Source: Rhizobium sp. Q54 (GTDB lineage: Bacteria > Pseudomonadota > Alphaproteobacteria > CADEGL01). From it: 36,545 nucleotides of DNA. The position numbers were made by a program, and so were the translations under genes. Below are positions 1 to 8,010 of the stretch, in pieces (the first letter of the stretch is position 1; every line of letters begins with the position of its first letter). A model generated the notes under the pieces. The model saw only the letters and a program-made list of their open reading frames with translations. It did not search any database and was not told the DNA's origin. The DNA is taken from assembly GCA_945860095.1 (NCBI GenBank), contig CAMAPP010000017.1, forward strand, positions 1-36,545, read 5' to 3'.

Positions 1-1333
1 CGCGCAGCACGGGGATACCGGCGGCCTTGAGTTTCTCCAACATGGCTTGGTTGAAGCCGGCGCCGGTCATGTTGTTGATGAATAGAATTCGCCCGCCCTG
101 GCCGACGAGCGGCGCGATGATGGGCAGGGCGCCGTCGAAGATAAAGGTATCGGCGCCGCCGCCGCGCGGCAGATCGACGCAAATGGCCAGCGCCGCCATC
201 TCCGCGTCCTCGACCGGCGCCGCGACCATGGCCTTGAAGCGGTCGTCGTCCCAGCCCAGGCCCCAGGCATCGATGGGATTGCGCGGGGTGCCGAAGGGTG
301 GAAAGCCCGCGCGCAATTTGTCGATGGTGGCCGGATTGAACTGCGGCACGGAAAGGCCGATGCGCTCGGCGATATCGGCGATGAGCCCGGCCTGCCCGCC
401 GGAAAACGTCATCGCGGCGATATGGCGCGTGCGGGGCCGTTCGTGGACCTCGGCGAAGAGGCGAGTGGTTTCGGCGAATTCGTCCAGATCGCGCACGCGG
501 ACGGCGCCGCACCGGCGCAAGAAGGCATCCGTCGCCCGGTCGTCGCCCACCAGCGATCCGGTATGCGCGGCGATCGATGCGCGTGCCGCGTCCGATTCCC
601 CCACCTTGAGGGCAACGACGCGGATGCCGCGCCGCGCGGCCTCGTCGCAGGCGGCGGCGAACAATTCGGGCTTGCGGATGGTTTCGAGATGAAGCGCGGC
701 GACCTTCACGCGCGGATCCCGCACGATGAAGTCGAGATAATCGGCCGCCGCGCACACGGCCTCGTTTCCGGCGGTCACCACGTAGGCAAGACCGATATCG
801 TTTTCCTCCTGGCCGAAGGCGATGGCGAGCGAGCCCGAGTGGGTGAGGAGAGCGACCGCGCCGCGGCGCAGATTCGGCATCCTCGGCCAGGTAAAAATCG
901 AGGTGTTATCGACGAGATTGAGGAAGCCGGTGTTGTTGGGGCCGCACAGTTTCATGCCGTGGCGGGTGCAAATCTCGACCATCGCGCGCTGGCGCTCGAT
1001 GCCGTCCGGACCGCCATCGGCGAAGCCCGAGGCATTGCACACCGCGGCTTTCGTGCCGGCCGCGCCGAGTTCCTCGAGGACGCCCGCGACCTGCTCGGCG
1101 GGAATGCCGATGAACGCGGCGTCCGGCACCTCGGGCAATTGCCCGACCGACGGATAGCAGCGTAGCCCGGCGATGTCGTCGTAGCGCGGATTGATCGGAT
1201 AGACGGCACCCTTAAATCCGGTTGCGCGAAGATTGCGCAGGACACGCCAGCCGGCCGACATCTCGCGCGTGGAGGCCCCGATGATCGCAACCGATCGTGG
1301 CCGCATGAGCCGTTCCATGGGGTGTTGCGTCAC
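1..1333 (-). CDS. NDP-forming acyl-CoA synthetase (CoA-binding and succinyl-CoA ligase-like domains), 3' end outside window
   Basis: The reading frame is open to the window edge, so the C-terminus is missing. The N-terminal Rossmann CoA-binding domain begins RPRSVAIIGAS and is followed by a flavodoxin-like succinyl-CoA-ligase domain. AAHTGSLVGDD carries the histidine (His257) that is phosphorylated in this family during acyl-CoA + ADP + Pi = acid + CoA + ATP chemistry. About 444 residues are visible, whereas full alpha-beta fusions are near 700, so an ATP-grasp domain may lie beyond base 1. I chose the GTG at 1333-1331 because GGTGAT lies just upstream and the resulting N-terminus (TQHPMERLMRPRS) looks like that of relatives. 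ATG at 1318 is the alternative, and an in-frame stop lies just above. It is divergent from the amidohydrolase. The substrate acid cannot be read from the sequence. Confidence 0.85.
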   Translation of the reverse strand, partial: MTQHPMERLMRPRSVAIIGASTREMSAGWRVLRNLRATGFKGAVYPINPRYDDIAGLRCYPSVGQLPEVPDAAFIGIPAEQVAGVLEELGAAGTKAAVCNASGFADGGPDGIERQRAMVEICTRHGMKLCGPNNTGFLNLVDNTSIFTWPRMPNLRRGAVALLTHSGSLAIAFGQEENDIGLAYVVTAGNEAVCAAADYLDFIVRDPRVKVAALHLETIRKPELFAAACDEAARRGIRVVALKVGESDAARASIAAHTGSLVGDDRATDAFLRRCGAVRVRDLDEFAETTRLFAEVHERPRTRHIAAMTFSGGQAGLIADIAERIGLSVPQFNPATIDKLRAGFPPFGTPRNPIDAWGLGWDDDRFKAMVAAPVEDAEMAALAICVDLPRGGGADTFIFDGALPIIAPLVGQGGRILFINNMTGAGFNQAMLEKLKAAGIPVLR

Positions 1334-1357
1334 TGTCGATCACCGCCGAGGTTCGCG

Positions 1358-1392
1358 TGAGGGTGGAATGCCAGCATTGTGACGGACCCTCA
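1358..1392. promoter_or_regulatory. Nested inverted repeat in divergent promoter region
   Basis: An outer 7-bp inverted repeat (TGAGGGT 1358-1364 with ACCCTCA 1386-1392) encloses an inner one (AATGC-ca-GCATT, 1367-1378). It lies between two divergent genes, which is typical of an operator, but it could also fold as a hairpin. No regulator gene is nearby. The role is inference. Confidence 0.35.
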
Positions 1393-1494
1393 TCACGTCA
1401 AGCGCGGCGGTTGGGGGCCGGATCGGATTTGGCCGTGGCGCAACGAGGCCCGTCCCAAACATCCGCGTCCCGCCGCCACTCATGTCCTCGCCCA

Positions 1495-1517
1495 CCCGGT
1501 TTAGCCGCCCAACCGGG
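1495..1517. other. Inverted repeat upstream of amidohydrolase
   Basis: CCCGGTT (1495-1501) and AACCGGG (1511-1517) form a perfect 7-bp stem with a 9-nt loop, 54 nt before the amidohydrolase start. No T-run follows, so a terminator is unlikely. It could be an operator or a leader hairpin. Confidence 0.3.
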
Positions 1518-1571
1518 CGTGACAGCGCGGGGGGCGCTCGGGCATCCTCGCGCGCGATGAGGGAGGGACCG

Positions 1572-2981
1572 ATGACCGAACGCTGCGATGTTCTGGTGAC
1601 GCATGGCTGCGTGCTCACGCTCGATGGCGCGCGCACGATCTATGCCGATGGCGCGGTCGCGATCCAGGGGCGCGACATCGTGGCCGTGGGACGGTCGCGG
1701 GACGTGGCGGCGCGCTTTGCGCCCACGCGCACCATCGATGCGGGCGGCGCGATCGTCCATCCGGGCTTCGTCGAGGGGCACTACCACACGACCATGCACC
1801 TGACGCGCGCCGCGATCACGGACGATCCGAGCCGGCCGGCGGTCGGCGGCGCCGCGGGCGCCACGCAGCGCGCGATCTATTCCGAATGGACGAACTTCAT
1901 CGACGACGCGGACGAACATGCCTCCGCCTCGCTCGCGCTCCTCGAGATGGCCAAGGCTGGCTATACCTGTTTCACCGAACCTGGCACGGCCTTCGAGCCC
2001 GACATCGTGGCCAAGGCGGCGCAAGCGCTGGGCGTGCGCGGCTCGGTCGCCGACCCTTATCTATGGGACCGTGCCGAGGGCATGCAGATGGCGACCGAGA
2101 TCGACCGGGCGCCGTGCGATCTAGGGCGGGCGCTCGCGCTCATGGGAGGCGAGCTCAAGCGCAACGCGGATCCCGACGCCTTGGTTCGCGGCCATATCGG
2201 GGTTTACGGCTCGGGTTCGGCCTCGGTCGAGCTCATCCGCGCGGCGAAGGACATGGCTGAGCGCAATAACGTGGCGTTCACCCAGCACCAATCCTTCATG
2301 CCCGAGGCGGCGGCGCGCGAAAAAGCAGCCTACGGCAAAAGCCCGCTCGTGCATTTCGCGGAACTCGGGCTGCTCGGGCCGAACGTCGCGCTCACGCATA
2401 TGAACGCGCTCGACGACGATGAAATCGAAGTCGTCGCCGCATCGGGCACCAAGATCGTCTGGCATCCGGGCAATTTCATGTTCTATGGCCTCGGCGCGCG
2501 CTGCGCGCAACGCATGCCCGAATTGCACGCCAAGGGTGTATCCATCGCGCTCGGCAACGATATCGCCAAGCTCTGGGCTTTCGGGGATTTGCCGTTCCTC
2601 GCCTATTTGATCGCGCGCAATCACGGCCACTTTGTTTCGGCCGAAAGCGTGCTCGAGATGGCGACCTTGGGCGGCGCGCGCGCGCTCGGCTGGCAGGACA
2701 TCATCGGCTCGCTCGAGCCGGGCAAGCGCGCGGATCTCGTGATTCGCAAGGCCGAGCTGGCCGAGGCCGTGCCGGGGGTGAGCCCGGCTTTCGAGGCCGT
2801 CCTGGTCCAGCGCGCGAAGGGGGTGGATACGGTCATCTGCGACGGCAAGGTTATCGTCGCGGGCGGGCGTTCGACGCGCGTGGACGAGGGCGCGATCCTG
2901 GCCCAAGCGCGCGCCTCGGCGCGCCGCCTCATGGCCAAGACGGGTCTCTCGACCGGCGCCGCTTGGCCGGTCGTGAATTGA
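1572..2981 (+). CDS. Amidohydrolase family protein (cytosine deaminase / TRZ-ATZ type)
   Basis: This is a 469-aa cytoplasmic metal-dependent hydrolase of the amidohydrolase superfamily. The metal-binding set is visible in the usual order: HYH (His70, His72) at the end of barrel strand 1, His239 in FTQHQSF, His276 in LTHMN and Asp330 in ALGNDIA. The C-terminal part (EPGKRADLVI, then a 'VICDGKVIVAGG' strand) is the small beta-sandwich typical of deaminases acting on ring or guanidino nitrogen. The ATG at 1572 is preceded by GAGGGAGGG. An upstream in-frame extension to 1482 has no ribosome site and was not used. The substrate is unknown; atrazine-type chlorohydrolase, guanine/cytosine deaminase or N-isopropylammelide-type activities are all possible. 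It is divergent from the acyl-CoA synthetase. Confidence 0.88.
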   Translation: MTERCDVLVTHGCVLTLDGARTIYADGAVAIQGRDIVAVGRSRDVAARFAPTRTIDAGGAIVHPGFVEGHYHTTMHLTRAAITDDPSRPAVGGAAGATQRAIYSEWTNFIDDADEHASASLALLEMAKAGYTCFTEPGTAFEPDIVAKAAQALGVRGSVADPYLWDRAEGMQMATEIDRAPCDLGRALALMGGELKRNADPDALVRGHIGVYGSGSASVELIRAAKDMAERNNVAFTQHQSFMPEAAAREKAAYGKSPLVHFAELGLLGPNVALTHMNALDDDEIEVVAASGTKIVWHPGNFMFYGLGARCAQRMPELHAKGVSIALGNDIAKLWAFGDLPFLAYLIARNHGHFVSAESVLEMATLGGARALGWQDIIGSLEPGKRADLVIRKAELAEAVPGVSPAFEAVLVQRAKGVDTVICDGKVIVAGGRSTRVDEGAILAQARASARRLMAKTGLSTGAAWPVVN

Positions 2982-3002
2982 ATCGAAATCGGCGCGTCGG
3001 AT

Positions 3003-3602
3003 CTATTTCGTCGCTTCGAGATTGAGGCTCATCAGAATGCCGTTGTTTTTGTCCATGTGCGGCAGATGCGCTTGGGAATAATCGTCGATTTGGGCGTGCT
3101 CGGTCGCGCGCCAATCCCAAGGCCGGATATCGCCGAAACCGGCATCGGTCAGAAGGTTCGAGAGGAAGGTCGCGTCGAAGATCGATTTGTGGAAATCGTA
3201 AATGTCGCGCTGGCCGCCGCTGATCAAGCCGACGAGACCGTTCAGGCCGTCCTCCATGCCTTTTTCGTGATACAGCTTGGCGCAGGCGGCGAAATCGGGC
3301 ACGGCAAGGCGCAACACGCCGCCGGACTTCAGCACCCGGTGCCATTCGGCCAGCACCTTCGGCACCTCGCGGCGGCTGAAATGTTCGAGGACGTGGCTGG
3401 CGTACACGAGGTCCGCGACATCGGCGTCGAACATGGACAAACGCTCGACGCGGGTAACCCAGTCGATGGGCGGGCCGGGCGCGATATCGACATGGACGAA
3501 GCCCGGGATATGCCGGCGGCCGCAGCCGAGATGGAGCTTGAGCGGCGGCGCGATCAGGGGCGCGGCTTCAACGGTCGCAAGGCTGCGGGCGGCTTGGCTC
3601 AT
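3003..3602 (-). CDS. Class I SAM-dependent methyltransferase (type 11)
   Basis: A protein of about 199 aa. SAM motif I is LHLGCGRRHIPGFVHVD, the post-motif region is ADLVYASHVLEHF, and motif IV-like ALRLAVPDF-type residues occur as GGVLRLAVPDF. This is the small-molecule/type-11 methyltransferase layout often found in sugar or polysaccharide modification. The start is uncertain: ATG at 3602 is used, and GTG at 3626 would add eight residues. Neither has a clear ribosome site. It converges with the amidohydrolase, with only about 20 bases between the stops, and lies downstream of the YihU-like dehydrogenase on the same strand. The target is unknown. Confidence 0.85.
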   Translation of the reverse strand: MSQAARSLATVEAAPLIAPPLKLHLGCGRRHIPGFVHVDIAPGPPIDWVTRVERLSMFDADVADLVYASHVLEHFSRREVPKVLAEWHRVLKSGGVLRLAVPDFAACAKLYHEKGMEDGLNGLVGLISGGQRDIYDFHKSIFDATFLSNLLTDAGFGDIRPWDWRATEHAQIDDYSQAHLPHMDKNNGILMSLNLEATK

Positions 3603-3663
3603 CGGGCGCCCATTGGACGCCAACACACGCTAATACGGGCTTAACGCCCGACCGTTCGACCGA

Positions 3664-4566
3664 TCAAAGCCGGACCTTGTCCACGCCCGCCCGCTCGCAC
3701 CAGAAATCGAGCAGGGCCGAGAAATCCTTGCCGCCCCAGCCCGCGGCGCGCGCGAGCGACAGGCTTTCCCGCGCCATCGCCACGATGGGCGCGGGCATGC
3801 GCGCCCGGTTGGCCGATTCGGCGATGAGAGAAAGGTCCTTGTGCGCGAGATCGATGGCGAAGCCCGGCTCGATATCGCCCTTGAAGACCTTGGTCGCGTA
3901 ATTGAGCTTCAACTGACCGTTGGTCGCGGTGGTGCCGTGGACGACCTCGAGCGTTTTCGCGATGTCGAGGCCGAAGCGCTTGGCGAGCGTCAGCGCCTCG
4001 GCGTTCATCATGCACGAGACGATGGCGAGCAGATTGTTGATGAGCTTGGTGCGCGTACCCGAACCGGGCCCACCGCAATGGTGAACAGTCGTGCCCATGG
4101 CGGCGAGCAGGGGCTTGACCCGAGCGAAATCCCCATCCGACGCGCCCACCATGAACAGGCTTTCGCCGCGTTCGGCATGGCTCGCCAAGCGGCCGACGGG
4201 CGCATCGACGAAGCCGAGTCCGCGTGCGACGGCGGCTTTAGCCAGCGTGTCGGTGGTTTCGGGCAATACGGTGGACATGTCGACGACCAGGCCGCCCGGT
4301 TTCATGTTGGCCATCGCCCCGTCCGCCGCGAGCAGAACAGCATCGACCTCGGGCGGTCCGGGCAGCATGGTGAACACCACCGTGGATGCGCGCGCGAGCT
4401 CGGCCGCGTTCGCCGCGCTTTTGCCGCCGACCGCCTCGATTCGCGCCATGGCCGCGGCCGACAGATCGTAAACCATGGGCGGCATCTGCTTGGCCGCGAG
4501 ATTGCGCGCCATGGGTCCGCCCATGCGTCCCAGGCCGATGAATCCGATGGTTTCGCGCACCGTCAT
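3664..4566 (-). CDS. YihU-like beta-hydroxyacid dehydrogenase (sulfolactaldehyde reductase subgroup candidate)
   Basis: A 300-aa NAD(P)-dependent enzyme of the 3-hydroxyisobutyrate dehydrogenase family. The Rossmann motif GLGRMGGPMARNL is at residues 11-23, and catalytic Lys174 with Asn177/178 lies in TKLINNLL. Instead of the common PVSGG or PVTGG substrate loop it has DAPVGRLASHAERG (Arg126), and the C-terminal domain carries IDLAHKDL. Both resemble Escherichia coli YihU (3-sulfolactaldehyde reductase, PVGRTSANA and IDLAHKDL), with Arg126 and Lys174 matching YihU Arg123 and Lys171 at a constant offset of three. The ATG at 4566 follows AGGGAG by 7 nt; an 18-residue in-frame extension is less likely. 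It is divergent from the dioxygenase operon. No sulfoquinovose genes are visible, so the substrate may be another small 3-carbon acid or semialdehyde. Confidence 0.87.
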   Translation of the reverse strand: MTVRETIGFIGLGRMGGPMARNLAAKQMPPMVYDLSAAAMARIEAVGGKSAANAAELARASTVVFTMLPGPPEVDAVLLAADGAMANMKPGGLVVDMSTVLPETTDTLAKAAVARGLGFVDAPVGRLASHAERGESLFMVGASDGDFARVKPLLAAMGTTVHHCGGPGSGTRTKLINNLLAIVSCMMNAEALTLAKRFGLDIAKTLEVVHGTTATNGQLKLNYATKVFKGDIEPGFAIDLAHKDLSLIAESANRARMPAPIVAMARESLSLARAAGWGGKDFSALLDFWCERAGVDKVRL

Positions 4567-4650
4567 GCGAAGCTCCCTGATTGGCGGCCCGGTTATCCCA
4601 CGGCGCGTGAAGGCGTGCACCCTTAGGATCGGGACCCGTCAGGATCGGCA

Positions 4651-4664
4651 CCAATCCGGATTGG
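4651..4664. promoter_or_regulatory. 14-bp perfect palindrome, candidate operator
   Basis: CCAATCCGGATTGG is a perfect palindrome roughly midway between the divergent starts at 4566 (-) and 4739 (+). Just beside it are two copies of AGGATCGGSACC at 4625-4636 and 4641-4652. The dyad and its position suggest a repressor or activator site shared by the two transcription units. This is inference. Confidence 0.45.
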
Positions 4665-4738
4665 AACCGGGGCGCGTTGACCCGGTTGGGTCCGGGGCCT
4701 AGCCTTCACGAACGGAAAATGTGGGGGGAGTGTCCAAG

Positions 4739-5521
4739 ATGCTCAAGCCTGCCCAGATCGCATCCTACCGCCGGAACGGCTATCTGTTCGTGCCGGGCCT
4801 GTTTCCGGCGCGCGAGATAACCGTCGTCCGCAAGAAAGTCGCCAAGCTGGTGGCCGAGGCGCGCGATTCCGTTATCTACGAGCACGACGGTAAGACAGTG
4901 CGCTCGGTCTTGAACGCGCACCTCTACGACAAGGTAATCGATGCCTTTTGCCGCAGCGAACGCGTGATCCATCCGGTCATGCAACTGGTCAAAAGTCCGG
5001 TCTATATCTTCCAGAGCATCATGAACGTGAAGCGCGCCTTCGACGGCGTGCAATGGACCTGGCACCAGGACTATCCCACCTACAAGGTGGACGACCTGAT
5101 GCCCGAGCCGCGCGCGGTCAACGCGTTCATCTTCGTGGACGATGTGAGCGAGTTCAACGGACCGCTCATGATCGTGCCCGGCACACAGAAACATAAGGTC
5201 AGGATCGGCGACGTGGATACGTCCGTGACGCCCTATCCGCACGGCCGCTACCCCAAGGTCGATTGGGTGAAGCCGCTCATGGCCGACAAGGGCATCGTCG
5301 CGCCCAAGGGAAAGGCCGGTTCCGTCATCTTCATGGACCTGATGACGGTGCATGGCTCGGGCCCGAACATGTCGCCCTGGCACCGCTCGGTCATGTCGCT
5401 CACGCTCAATTCCGTCGAGAACAAGGCGACCGGCACCGTGCGCGGGCCCGCCATCTGCCACGATTACCGGCCCATTGCGCCGCTGCCGGGCAGCCGCCTC
5501 GTGGCCGCGGCGCACGCCTAG
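4739..5521 (+). CDS. Fe(II)/2-oxoglutarate dioxygenase, PhyH/EctD-like
   Basis: A 260-aa phytanoyl-CoA dioxygenase family protein. The iron facial triad is visible as His109-x-Asp111 (TWHQDYPTY) and His205 (TVHGSGPNMSP), and Arg216 (WHRSVMS) is the 2-oxoglutarate salt-bridge residue. FNGPLMIVPGTQ and APKGKAGSVIFMD resemble the ectoine 5-hydroxylase EctD, but the family is broad and no ectABC genes are near. Start: ATG 4739 follows GGGGGGAG; GTG 4721 is a weaker choice. It is the first gene of a tight three-gene unit with an SDR (19-nt gap) and an FAD oxidoreductase (16-nt gap). It probably hydroxylates a substrate that these two then oxidise. The substrate is not evident. Confidence 0.85.
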   Translation: MLKPAQIASYRRNGYLFVPGLFPAREITVVRKKVAKLVAEARDSVIYEHDGKTVRSVLNAHLYDKVIDAFCRSERVIHPVMQLVKSPVYIFQSIMNVKRAFDGVQWTWHQDYPTYKVDDLMPEPRAVNAFIFVDDVSEFNGPLMIVPGTQKHKVRIGDVDTSVTPYPHGRYPKVDWVKPLMADKGIVAPKGKAGSVIFMDLMTVHGSGPNMSPWHRSVMSLTLNSVENKATGTVRGPAICHDYRPIAPLPGSRLVAAAHA

Positions 5522-5540
5522 CCCCCCCGGAGCCAAGGAC

Positions 5541-6257
5541 ATGGCCCTGCCACACGACGGCAAGCTTGCGCTCGTCACCGGCGCCACGCGCGGGCTCGGG
5601 CGCGCCATCGCGGAGCGCCTGCGCGACGACGGCGCGCGTGTCATCGCCACGGGCACGAAACCCGACGGCGTGCCGCCGCCCGGCTGCGAGTTCATGGCGG
5701 TGGATTTCACCGACGCAGAGGCCACCGAGGCGTTCGCGGAGAAAATCCGCGCCCGCGCGCCGCTCATCCTCGTCAACAATGCCGGCATCGGCATCGAGAA
5801 GGGCATCGAGGAATTGAAGACGAGCGAGTTCCGCGAGGTCCACGACATCAATCTGGTGGCTCCCATGATCCTTTGCCGCGCCGTCGTGCCCGGCATGCGC
5901 AGGGCGAAATGGGGGCGGATTCTGAACGTGGGCTCGATATACGGCATCATCAGCCGCGAAAAACGCGTGCCCTATTCCTCGACCAAATTCGGCATCGACG
6001 GCCTGACCGCGGCGCTGGCACCCGAAGTGGCGAGGGACGGCATCCTGGTGAACACGCTCGCGCCGGGCTTCATCTATACCGACATGGTGGCGGCGGCGAC
6101 GGATATCGACGTGCCGGCCTTGGAGGCGCGCATCCCCATCGGCCGCATGGCGCAGCCGGGCGAAATCGCCGCCTTTGCCTCCTGGCTCGTCGGGCCCGAG
6201 AACACCTATATGAGCGGGTCCAATGTCGTCATCGATGGTGGCTTGGTTCGGGTCTAG
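5541..6257 (+). CDS. Short-chain dehydrogenase/reductase (SDR, FabG-like)
   Basis: A 238-aa classical SDR. The cofactor motif TGATRGLG is at 13-20, NNAG at 79-82, and the catalytic triad is Ser132, Tyr145, Lys149 (GSIYG, YSSTK). The C-terminal signature SGSNVVIDGG is typical of FabG-like members. The ATG at 5541 follows CCAAGGAC. It is the middle gene of the dioxygenase-SDR-flavoprotein unit, so it is likely to oxidise the alcohol made by the dioxygenase. The exact substrate is unknown. Cofactor preference is uncertain: the basic residue in the TGATR loop is compatible with NADP. Confidence 0.88.
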   Translation: MALPHDGKLALVTGATRGLGRAIAERLRDDGARVIATGTKPDGVPPPGCEFMAVDFTDAEATEAFAEKIRARAPLILVNNAGIGIEKGIEELKTSEFREVHDINLVAPMILCRAVVPGMRRAKWGRILNVGSIYGIISREKRVPYSSTKFGIDGLTAALAPEVARDGILVNTLAPGFIYTDMVAAATDIDVPALEARIPIGRMAQPGEIAAFASWLVGPENTYMSGSNVVIDGGLVRV

Positions 6258-6273
6258 GAGCCGGAGGGTGATC

Positions 6274-7908
6274 ATGGCGGAGAGTGCCCAAACCGATCTC
6301 GCCGTCATCGGTTCGGGCGCGGGCGGGCTCGCGGCCGCGCTGGCCGCACGGCTCGCGGGGCTCAAGGTCACGGTTTTCGAGAAATCGACCTTGGTGGGGG
6401 GCACGTCCACGCTGTCAGGCGGTCTCATCTGGGCACCATGCAACCATGTGCAGAAGGGCGCCTTCGGCGATTCGCCGGAAGCGGCCCATGAATACCTGCG
6501 CTCGTGTTTCGGAGAGCCCGAGGACGAGGCGTTGTGGCGCGCGCATGTCCGGACCATTCCGCGCGTGATTGAGGTGCTGGAGGCCGTCTCGCCCCTGCGT
6601 TTCCAGCTCGTGCGCTATCCGGAGTCCTTCGCGGGCCGGCCTGGAAGTATTCCCTTCGGGCGGCACGTCGAGGTGAAGGTCGTGCGCGTGGCGCGCGCGG
6701 GCCGCCTGGCGAAACGACTTCGCAAGCCCCTGCGCAGCTCGCTCGTCACCTTGGGCGAGTTTTACAACTTGGGTTTCAAGTTTGGCCCCATGCGCGCGGC
6801 GCTGCGCCACCCCTTCCTCATCGGCTCGCGGATCGTACTCGGTCAGGCCGGGATGGGCTTGGGTCTCGTGACGGGTCTCGTCGCGGCATGCCTCGACCAC
6901 GGCGTCGAGTTCCGGCTGGGCTGGCGCGCGCGCGAGCTGTTGCGCGAGGGCGGGCGCGTCGTGGGCGTTGCGGGCGAGGGCGAGACGGGCGCCGAACGGA
7001 TCGCGGCGCGGCGCGGCGTGGTCATCGCGTCCGGCGGCTTCGACTGGAACAAGGACCTGCAAGAGCGGTACTTGACGGCGCCGATCGAGGCGCCGGTGGT
7101 GCCGCCCGCCATGGAAGGCGACGGCCAGCTCATGGCCGAAGCGGCGGGGGCGGCGCTCGGCAAGATGGACTTGGCCTGGTGGTTGGCCGTCTCGCTCGAC
7201 GTGAAGAAGAACCTCGACGACATCCAAGTCGGCACCGCGGTCTATGCGGAACGCGGCTTGCCCCACGCGATCATCGTCAATCGCCGCGGGCGGCGCTTCA
7301 CGAACGAGGCGGCGCACAATATGGCGATGGCGCTTTTCGAGCGCGACGGTGCGACGGGCGAGCTTTTGAACCAGCCGGCCTGGGCGGTGTTCGACCGGCA
7401 ATACCGGTCCCGATACGACGTGCTGCTCGCTATAAAGCCAACCGATCCTGATCCGCCCTGGTTGTTCAAGGCGGACACCGTCGAGGGCCTGGCAAGGCAG
7501 GTGGGAATGGACCCGGCGGGTCTCGCGGACACGCTTGCGCGATTCAACCGTCACGCGGCGGAGGGAAAGGATCCCGAATTCGGGCGCGGCTCGTTCGCCT
7601 TCGATCCCCATGTGGGCGATTCGCGCATGCGGTACCCCAATCTCGGCACGGTCGAGCGCGCGCCCTTCTACGCGCTTCGCATCCATCTGGGCGGGGTGGG
7701 GACCAAGGGCGGTGTGCGCACGAACGTGCGTGCGCAAGCGCTCCGCGCGGACGGGGCGCCGATCCCCGGGCTTTACGCGGCGGGCAACGCGGCGGCCACG
7801 TGGTTCGGCGCGCCCATGGCCTCGGGCGGGATCACGCTCAGCCAGGCCCTCGTCATGGGCTGGCTCGCCGGCCGGGACGCGGGCGGGGCGAACGAAAACC
7901 TCGCCTGA
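6274..7908 (+). CDS. FAD-dependent oxidoreductase, fumarate reductase / 3-ketosteroid dehydrogenase-like
   Basis: A 544-aa flavoprotein. The N-terminal dinucleotide fold is GSGAGGLAAALAARLAG, followed by the acidic strand end VFEKS and VGGTSTLSGG. The C-terminal FAD closure is GLYAAGNAAATWFG...SGGITLSQALVMGW. The layout matches the FAD-binding-2 family (fumarate reductase flavoprotein, KstD, urocanate reductase), which introduces or removes a C-C double bond next to a carbonyl. The ATG at 6274 follows GGAGGG. It ends the dioxygenase-SDR operon and would suit desaturation of a keto intermediate. Steroid dehydrogenation is possible but not demonstrated, because the diagnostic KstD tyrosines were not placed. 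Confidence 0.85.
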   Translation: MAESAQTDLAVIGSGAGGLAAALAARLAGLKVTVFEKSTLVGGTSTLSGGLIWAPCNHVQKGAFGDSPEAAHEYLRSCFGEPEDEALWRAHVRTIPRVIEVLEAVSPLRFQLVRYPESFAGRPGSIPFGRHVEVKVVRVARAGRLAKRLRKPLRSSLVTLGEFYNLGFKFGPMRAALRHPFLIGSRIVLGQAGMGLGLVTGLVAACLDHGVEFRLGWRARELLREGGRVVGVAGEGETGAERIAARRGVVIASGGFDWNKDLQERYLTAPIEAPVVPPAMEGDGQLMAEAAGAALGKMDLAWWLAVSLDVKKNLDDIQVGTAVYAERGLPHAIIVNRRGRRFTNEAAHNMAMALFERDGATGELLNQPAWAVFDRQYRSRYDVLLAIKPTDPDPPWLFKADTVEGLARQVGMDPAGLADTLARFNRHAAEGKDPEFGRGSFAFDPHVGDSRMRYPNLGTVERAPFYALRIHLGGVGTKGGVRTNVRAQALRADGAPIPGLYAAGNAAATWFGAPMASGGITLSQALVMGWLAGRDAGGANENLA

Positions 7909-7947
7909 TCCTCGAGTATTTTCCCTGATCCTCGCGCATATCCACGG

Positions 7948-7976
7948 AAAAAAAGGGGCCGCGCGAACGCGGCCCC
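7948..7976 (-). terminator. Rho-independent terminator of glnBA
   Basis: On the minus strand, GGGGCCGCG and CGCGGCCCC form a 9-bp stem with a TTCG tetraloop, followed at once by seven T (7954-7948). It lies 35 nt past the glnA stop. It is a textbook intrinsic terminator and also separates glnA from the convergent flavoprotein gene. Confidence 0.9.
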
Positions 7977-8010
7977 TCTCGCCACAACACCGTCGGCGGT
8001 GAGGTGATGC

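Noticed and set aside
4739-5521. True ectoine hydroxylase EctD
   Set aside because: The resemblance covers the iron and 2-oxoglutarate motifs shared by the family, the protein is shorter, and no ectABC genes are nearby.
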